Part shown: positions 5,371 through 9,276 of the stretch, one piece after another
How positions within the stretch are numbered: the stretch's first letter is position 1
Layout: each line of letters opens with the position of its first letter
Assembly: GCA_019747615.1 (NCBI GenBank)
Contig: JAIEQQ010000036.1
Location: forward strand, 1-9,276
Reading direction: 5' to 3'
DNA length: 9,276 nt
Origin: Phycisphaerales bacterium
Lineage (GTDB): Bacteria > Planctomycetota > Phycisphaerae > Phycisphaerales > UBA1924
Notes under the pieces: generated by a model
Database searches by the model: none
What the model was told of the DNA's origin: nothing
The model's input: the letters and a program-made list of their open reading frames with translations, nothing else
Program-made: the position numbers and the translations under genes

Positions 5371-7296
5371 TTACTCTGGCATGGCGTTGATGAGTCTTTC
5401 GAGCCGTTCGAGGCGGGCTTTCAGATCGGCGTTCTCCACGTCACGCCGCGCGGCATCGGCCTCCCGCTTGGCGGCGTCGGCCTTAAGGGCGTCGAGTTGC
5501 TTCTGCGCCGCGTCGGCCTTGGCCGCCACGGCGTCCTTTTCTGCCCGCAGATCGCGCAGGGCTTCGACCATGAGTGCGGTGGTGGCGCGTTCGGTGACGT
5601 AGCGCGTGCCGCTTGCATCGGTGCTGACCCAGTCGGGGAAGATGCGGGCGACTTCGTCGGCCATGAGGCCGATCTGAGTGCCGGGGCGTGCGAGGCCGCT
5701 GGCGATGCGGTCGTCGTTGTAGAGGAAGGAGTAGCCGCGCAGGTTCAGCAGTTTGTCGAGCGTGCCGGCGAGCGGTGCGATGTCGTGCTTGGCGCGCGGG
5801 TCCGAGAGGGCCGCCCACGAGCCGCCACCGGGCTTGAAGGCGTTGCCGTTGCTCTCGAAGCGGAAGCGTTCGATGCCGTCGGTCACGGTGTTGTTGGTCC
5901 AGATCGAGAAGGCGTCGACACTGGTCGCTGGAGCAAAGTCCGGGTTGTCGCCGACGAACAGACGCAGATCGGTGGTGTCGTTGGAAACATTGACACGCTG
6001 GAAGTAGACCGCATCGGAGCTCTCGGCACCGCCGGTCAGATTGCCGACGGGGCCGAAGGCCAGCCGGGTCGGGGCGGAAATGGTGCCGGTGTTGAGCTGA
6101 ATCGAACCGTTCACGGTGAGGCGCTCGGTTGGGGCGTTGCCGGAGCTGTCACCGACGGCCACGTTGCCGTTGGAGTTGACGACGAAGTTCCAGCCGGAGT
6201 TGAAGAACCCGACGTTGAAGTCGTCGCGCTGGCCGACGAACGCCCGATCGACCGGTGATGCGACGGGCGAGGCGAACCAGATGCCCGGGGAGTCGTTGAC
6301 CGGGCCAAGCCCGCCGCGGATGCGCTGGCGACCGGGGGCGAGCTGGTTGGCGGTGGCGGCGGTGTCGGCAAGAGTCGCGCGCGCAGCGACGCGGGCCTTG
6401 GGCGCCGGGGTCAGGGGCTGGCGGGGCAAGAGCGTCACGAAGCCCGAGCCGGGGGGCGACTCCACCTCGATGTTGAGCCAGAGCGGCAGATCGGTGTCGA
6501 GCGCTTCGACGAAGTCCAGGGCGGTGGTGATGAGGCCGCCCTGAATGCCGGTGAACGACCGCGAGACCGGGGTCCCGAGCGCGGCCGATGCGAGCGGAGC
6601 GATCTCATTGTTGCAAAGCGTGAACCGCACGTTGGCGGCACCGTTGACCGGCGCTCCGCCAATCGTGAGGCGACCCTGGTAGGTGATGGCGGTGCTTGGC
6701 GGCGCGACGGCACTGGTGAAGGTGATCGACCAGCCACCGGCGAACGTGCCGTTGTCCAGACTGGGGAAGTCGTCCCAGACATACAACTGCCAGACCCCGT
6801 TTGCGTCGGAGCCGATGATCGGCACCAGCGAGGTCAGATAGGGTCCGGCCGGTGCGGGTGACGGCAGGTTCGCCGGCGGGTTGTAGGCCGAGCAGATGTA
6901 GGTTCCGCTGACCACCGGGTCGTTGGTCGTGGGCAGCGGGGGCCCGCTGGGCGCAAACGTGAGCGTTTCGCCGTTCGCGGGGACGGAAGAACTACTGGTG
7001 CCGTGGGTGTTGGACATGAGCAGGATGCGTTGCCCGCCCGGCGCCACCAGCAGGACGTTGATATCCCCGACAAAGTTGTGTGTCAGATTGCTGAGTGTCA
7101 CGTTCACGCCGACGATCGATGCCGGTGCGCCGCTGACGGTGATCGTGCTGGGATACAGCGCGGCGCGCCCGTCGGTTCCCGACGTGGGCATCGCGATCGC
7201 GGCAGTGTTGCTGAATGTCTGCGCGTGGGCACCGGACGCAGCCAATGTGATTACGGCGGCGACGGCGGACAGGGCGAGTGTGCGGAACGGGCCCAT
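5371..7296 (-). CDS. Secreted P-domain / fibre-like / peptidase S74 protein
   Basis: A 641-residue protein. The open frame extends to 7494, but ATG 7294-7296 is preferred: AGGAGAT lies just upstream and a signal peptide starts there (1-25, cleaved after AHA). Residues about 27-195 match the proprotein convertase P-domain (GDINVLLVAPGG at 77-88, GVWQLYVWDD at 167-176, GGWSITF at 187-193) but no protease domain is attached. Residues about 203-300 are the shared fibre-like module (ITYQGRL, LLPRQPLTPAP). Residues 380-490 are shaft-like. Residues about 493-580 are a peptidase S74 intramolecular chaperone: SDPRAKHDI puts Ser498 and Lys503 five apart, as in the Ser-Lys dyad of phage endosialidases. 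A coiled coil follows (580-638). By family knowledge the S74 domain aids trimer folding and then cleaves itself off before the Ser. Inferred role: self-processing surface fibre. The substrate or ligand is unknown. Confidence 0.9.
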   Translation of the reverse strand: MGPFRTLALSAVAAVITLAASGAHAQTFSNTAAIAMPTSGTDGRAALYPSTITVSGAPASIVGVNVTLSNLTHNFVGDINVLLVAPGGQRILLMSNTHGTSSSSVPANGETLTFAPSGPPLPTTNDPVVSGTYICSAYNPPANLPSPAPAGPYLTSLVPIIGSDANGVWQLYVWDDFPSLDNGTFAGGWSITFTSAVAPPSTAITYQGRLTIGGAPVNGAANVRFTLCNNEIAPLASAALGTPVSRSFTGIQGGLITTALDFVEALDTDLPLWLNIEVESPPGSGFVTLLPRQPLTPAPKARVAARATLADTAATANQLAPGRQRIRGGLGPVNDSPGIWFASPVASPVDRAFVGQRDDFNVGFFNSGWNFVVNSNGNVAVGDSSGNAPTERLTVNGSIQLNTGTISAPTRLAFGPVGNLTGGAESSDAVYFQRVNVSNDTTDLRLFVGDNPDFAPATSVDAFSIWTNNTVTDGIERFRFESNGNAFKPGGGSWAALSDPRAKHDIAPLAGTLDKLLNLRGYSFLYNDDRIASGLARPGTQIGLMADEVARIFPDWVSTDASGTRYVTERATTALMVEALRDLRAEKDAVAAKADAAQKQLDALKADAAKREADAARRDVENADLKARLERLERLINAMPE

Positions 7297-7300
7297 GAAA

Positions 7301-7307
7301 ATCTCCT
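7301..7307 (-). promoter_or_regulatory. Shine-Dalgarno deciding start 7296
   Basis: AGGAGAT on the minus strand lies four bases before the ATG at 7294-7296 (GGAG core to ATG six bases). It favours this ATG over an in-frame upstream start at 7494, which would add 66 residues with no signal-peptide character in front of the real one. Confidence 0.8.
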
Positions 7308-7327
7308 GGGAGACAGCGTGCGATACC

Positions 7328-7353
7328 CGGCCGCTGACAGACGTCGGCCGCTG
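7328..7353. repeat. 9-bp direct repeats near the predicted transcription start
   Basis: CGGCCGCTG occurs at 7328-7336 and 7345-7353, a 17-bp repeat distance, with the palindrome GACGTC (7340-7345) between. They lie just downstream of the putative promoter of the 5371-7296 gene, where a repressor could act. This is inference from position only. Confidence 0.4.
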
Positions 7354-7361
7354 GCAATTAC

Positions 7362-7392
7362 AGCATACCACGCGATCGTCGTTGCATGCCAA
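7362..7392 (-). promoter_or_regulatory. Candidate extended -10 promoter of the 5371-7296 gene
   Basis: On the minus strand TTGGCA (7392-7387) precedes TGGTATGCT, an extended -10 element (TGn followed by TATGCT, 7367-7362). The 19-bp spacer is longer than ideal, but extended -10 promoters tolerate a poor -35. Transcription would start near 7355, leaving a leader of about 60 nt before the ATG at 7296, which agrees with the chosen start. Confidence 0.35.
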
Positions 7393-7513
7393 AACCCGCG
7401 CGAGTTTCATCGTGCGGGCGTCGGCGTGGCGGTTGAGTTCTGTGAATCTGGGAGACTTCAAGACGCTCAAAGGTCCTCGCGGCGTGCGAGACACCCAGGG
7501 GGCAACATCCGCT

Positions 7514-9046
7514 CTACTTGCGAGCGCTGTTGCCAGACTTCATCGCGGCTTCGATCGCTTCGAGGCGGGCCTTCAACTGCTCGATCTCGGCTTGCGCCGC
7601 GGCGGCCTTTGCGGCGACTGCGTCCTTCTCGGCGCGAAGGTCACGCAGGGCCTCGACCATGAGGGCGGTGGTCGAGCGCTCGGTCACGTAGCGGTATCCC
7701 TGCTTGTCCTTTGCGACCCAGTCCGGGAAGACGCGCTCGACTTCCTGAGCGAGCAGGCCGATCTGCGTGCCGGGGAGTGCCAGTCGCTCTGCGATGGCGT
7801 CGGTGTTGTACTGGTAGGTGTAGCCGCGGAGTTGCAGGAGGCGGTCGAGTGTGCCGGCCATGGGCTTGATGTCGTGCTTGAGGCGTTCGTCGCTGAAGAT
7901 GGCCCAAGAGCCGCCGCCGGTCTTGGCGGCGGTGCCACTGACGGCAAGGTCGAAGGAGCCGGGCAAGGCCGTGCCGATGCTTACTTGGCGGCCGGTGTAC
8001 GTCTTGTCGTTCGCCACGTCTTCCAGCCAGCCGCCGGTCTCATCGCTGCCGTCGGCGAACTCGGGGGGCTTGCCCGTGATCCCGCTCCACGAAACGCTGT
8101 CGGCGGACGTCGCATTCAACGCGCTCGATGCAGTGTTCGCGTTCGTGGCGAAGGTGGCCTGGTTCGCGTTCTGCGCGTTGGTCGCATTGTCCGCAAGCGT
8201 CGCCCGCGCCGCCAGGCCCGACCTCAGCGCGTGGACCGCGTGCGGCGTTGGCGACAGGCGCTGACGCGGCTCGAGCGTCGTGAAGTTGCCGCTGCCGTTC
8301 AGATCCGCCACCTCGATCTGCAGGTAGCGCTCGTTGCCGTCATAGTTCGCCGGCGCGTTGGGAATCGTAAAGTCGAGATTGACGTTGAAGAGGCCGTTGA
8401 TGATGGCCACCCCCGGGAGCAGGATCGGCTGGCTCAACCGGCTGCCCGCCGCGGTGCTGGTGGGGGAAGACCAGAGCGAGAACTTCATCTGCGTCTCGCC
8501 GTGCACCGGCTGGCCCGCCGAGTCAAGCTTGCCCTGATAAGTGAAGCTCTCAACGATCGGCACCGGTGTGGCGCCCGCAGAGACCACCAGTGAGTATGGC
8601 ATCGTCGCCGCGCCTCCGCCAAGATTCCTCGCGTCGACATAGTACGTGCCGGCAGGCAGCGACCCCATGAGTGGTACCGTCGTTGCATCAAGGCGCGAGC
8701 ACAACGTCTGAGCGTCGTCGTTCTGGGCGACGAACTGCCCGCTCGCGTTGTACAGAGTCACCACCGGATCAAAGATACCACCGGACGGGCAGACTCCCGG
8801 CGTCGGCCCCCACACCCGGATCGAGACGATGCTCGTCTCGGTCAGCGTGAACCTGAAGTAGTCAACGTCAGTCCCCGCCGGCGCGAAGGCCCCCGTGACC
8901 GTCGTGCTCGTGCTCGCCAGCACGTTGGCCTGCGCGATGGTGTTGTTGGGCTCGACTTCGGTCTGGGCAAGAGCGGTCTGTGCGCCTGCCAGTGCCAGAG
9001 CGAGCATCGATGAGACGGTGAGGAGACGATTCAATCGCAAGCACAT
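7514..9046 (-). CDS. Secreted PPC-domain / fibre-like / peptidase S74 protein
   Basis: A 510-residue protein. ATG 9046 is preferred over in-frame ATG 9055 because the only Shine-Dalgarno (AGGA, 9056-9059) touches the latter but is nine bases from the former. Signal peptide 1-28 (LALALAGAQTALA, then QTEVEPNN). Residues 30-157 match the bacterial pre-peptidase C-terminal (PPC) domain: EPNNT at 32-36, DVDYFRFTL at 60-68, NDD at 109-111, LPAGTYYVDAR at 130-140; Cys86 and Cys116 may form a disulphide. Residues about 168-270 are the shared fibre-like module (FTYQGKL, LEPRQRLSPTP). Residues 278-318 are Ala/Asn/Thr repeats, then SWSGITGKP, a phage-fibre-like motif. Residues about 378-468 are peptidase S74 with SDERLKHDI (Ser385, Lys390), and 468-505 a coiled coil. 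No protease or hydrolase domain accompanies PPC. Inferred to be a self-processing extracellular fibre, paralogue of the 5371-7296 product. Confidence 0.9.
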   Translation of the reverse strand: MCLRLNRLLTVSSMLALALAGAQTALAQTEVEPNNTIAQANVLASTSTTVTGAFAPAGTDVDYFRFTLTETSIVSIRVWGPTPGVCPSGGIFDPVVTLYNASGQFVAQNDDAQTLCSRLDATTVPLMGSLPAGTYYVDARNLGGGAATMPYSLVVSAGATPVPIVESFTYQGKLDSAGQPVHGETQMKFSLWSSPTSTAAGSRLSQPILLPGVAIINGLFNVNLDFTIPNAPANYDGNERYLQIEVADLNGSGNFTTLEPRQRLSPTPHAVHALRSGLAARATLADNATNAQNANQATFATNANTASSALNATSADSVSWSGITGKPPEFADGSDETGGWLEDVANDKTYTGRQVSIGTALPGSFDLAVSGTAAKTGGGSWAIFSDERLKHDIKPMAGTLDRLLQLRGYTYQYNTDAIAERLALPGTQIGLLAQEVERVFPDWVAKDKQGYRYVTERSTTALMVEALRDLRAEKDAVAAKAAAAQAEIEQLKARLEAIEAAMKSGNSARK

Positions 9047-9055
9047 GATGAGCAT

Positions 9056-9059
9056 TCCT
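9056..9059 (-). promoter_or_regulatory. Shine-Dalgarno deciding start 9046
   Basis: AGGA on the minus strand directly abuts ATG 9053-9055, too close to serve it, but stands nine bases before ATG 9044-9046. The choice changes the protein by three residues only. Confidence 0.5.
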
Positions 9060-9087
9060 GTTCTGGTGGTGGCCTATGAGGAGCGGG

Positions 9088-9119
9088 GCAAGCTCAGCGC
9101 CCGCCGGTGGCTGACGGCG
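9088..9119. repeat. REP-like sequence with short hairpin
   Basis: CGCCG (9102-9106) and CGGCG (9115-9119) can pair around an 8-base loop. GCAAGCTCAG at 9088-9097 is the exact reverse complement of 2428-2437, inside the compound hairpin of the large intergenic region. The shared 10-mer suggests a dispersed intergenic repeat, but two short matches are weak evidence. Confidence 0.4.
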
Positions 9120-9220
9120 TCGAATCGCCGGCCTACTCCCACCCCAGCAACGCAGAACCCATGGCCATCCCTTGCCCGGCCGCAAAGTTTCTGGACGATT
9201 CATGCACCCGGACCACGCAC

Positions 9221-9276
9221 GCCCCCGCGGCCCCGGGCCCCCGGCCCCCGGGCCGGGGGGCCGGGGCCCCCCGGGC
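9221..9276. other. Pure G/C low-complexity terminus
   Basis: The last 56 bases contain no A or T and consist of overlapping palindromic CCCGGG and GGCC blocks. This is unlike the rest of the window. If it is a contig end, an assembly or sequencing artefact is the likeliest explanation. Confidence 0.7.

Noticed and set aside
5364..5380. Hairpin GCCAGA/TCTGGC over the stop codon of the 5371-7296 gene
   Set aside because: Six-base stem overlapping coding sequence with no T-tract on the minus strand; probably chance.
7297..7494. N-terminal extension of the P-domain/S74 gene to 7494
   Set aside because: The extra 66 residues precede a complete signal peptide, which must be N-terminal; a good Shine-Dalgarno and a candidate promoter lie inside the extension.
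6923..8593. 556-codon plus-strand open frame
   Set aside because: It lies antisense to two genes with clear signal peptides and S74/P/PPC motifs; high-GC antisense frames are often open by chance.
3612..9046. Prophage tail-fibre cluster
   Set aside because: Signal peptides, P and PPC domains and absence of any phage structural, packaging or lysis gene argue for cellular secreted proteins.
8868..9203. 111-codon minus-strand open frame upstream of the PPC/S74 gene
   Set aside because: It overlaps the signal-peptide region of that gene in another frame and spans the REP-like hairpin; looks like translated repeat sequence.

Overview
The window is GC-rich bacterial DNA, most likely chromosomal, from a planctomycete, probably of the class Phycisphaerae. 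The basis is two secreted proteins ending in a PEP-CTERM-like tail of the form P-x-P-G-A, hydrophobic segment, Arg cluster, plus a row of large secreted fibre-like proteins with a 'TYQGRL ... LxPRQxLTPAP' module that I associate with planctomycete exoproteomes. The taxon is inferred; no ribosomal or other marker gene is present. No phage structural genes, transposases, tRNAs, rRNAs or CRISPR arrays were seen.

Layout from left to right. (1) 2-700, plus strand: the 3' part of a gene for a protein with a helical N-terminal part, a Pro-rich linker and a fibronectin-III-like domain. (2) 701-928: a convergent intergenic spacer with a strong bidirectional terminator, framed by inverted arrays of an 8-bp repeat and containing two further 7-bp tandem repeats. 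(3) 929-1831, minus strand: a secreted PEP-CTERM-like protein. (4) 1832-2646: an 815-bp divergent gene desert full of short tandem repeats, a long polypyrimidine tract (G-quadruplex-prone on the minus strand) and REP-like hairpins. (5) 2647-3408, plus strand: a second PEP-CTERM-like protein with a clear intrinsic terminator. (6) 3612-5237, 5371-7296 and 7514-9046, all minus strand: three paralogous secreted modular proteins. (7) 9047-9276: an upstream region ending in 56 bases of pure G/C, which may be an assembly artefact.

The main biological interest is the minus-strand trio. All three have a signal peptide and the same fibre-like module. They differ at both ends: one carries a proprotein-convertase P-domain, one a bacterial pre-peptidase C-terminal (PPC) domain, and one has neither. 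Two end in a phage-type peptidase S74 intramolecular chaperone with an intact Ser/Lys dyad followed by a coiled coil. The third has a different beta-rich C-terminus. The arrangement suggests secreted, probably trimeric, self-processing surface fibres built by module shuffling. The genes are separated by 133 and 217 bp, so they are probably not one tightly coupled operon. The two PEP-CTERM-like proteins are also predicted to be exported and surface-anchored, so essentially every recognisable full-length gene here serves the cell envelope or extracellular space.
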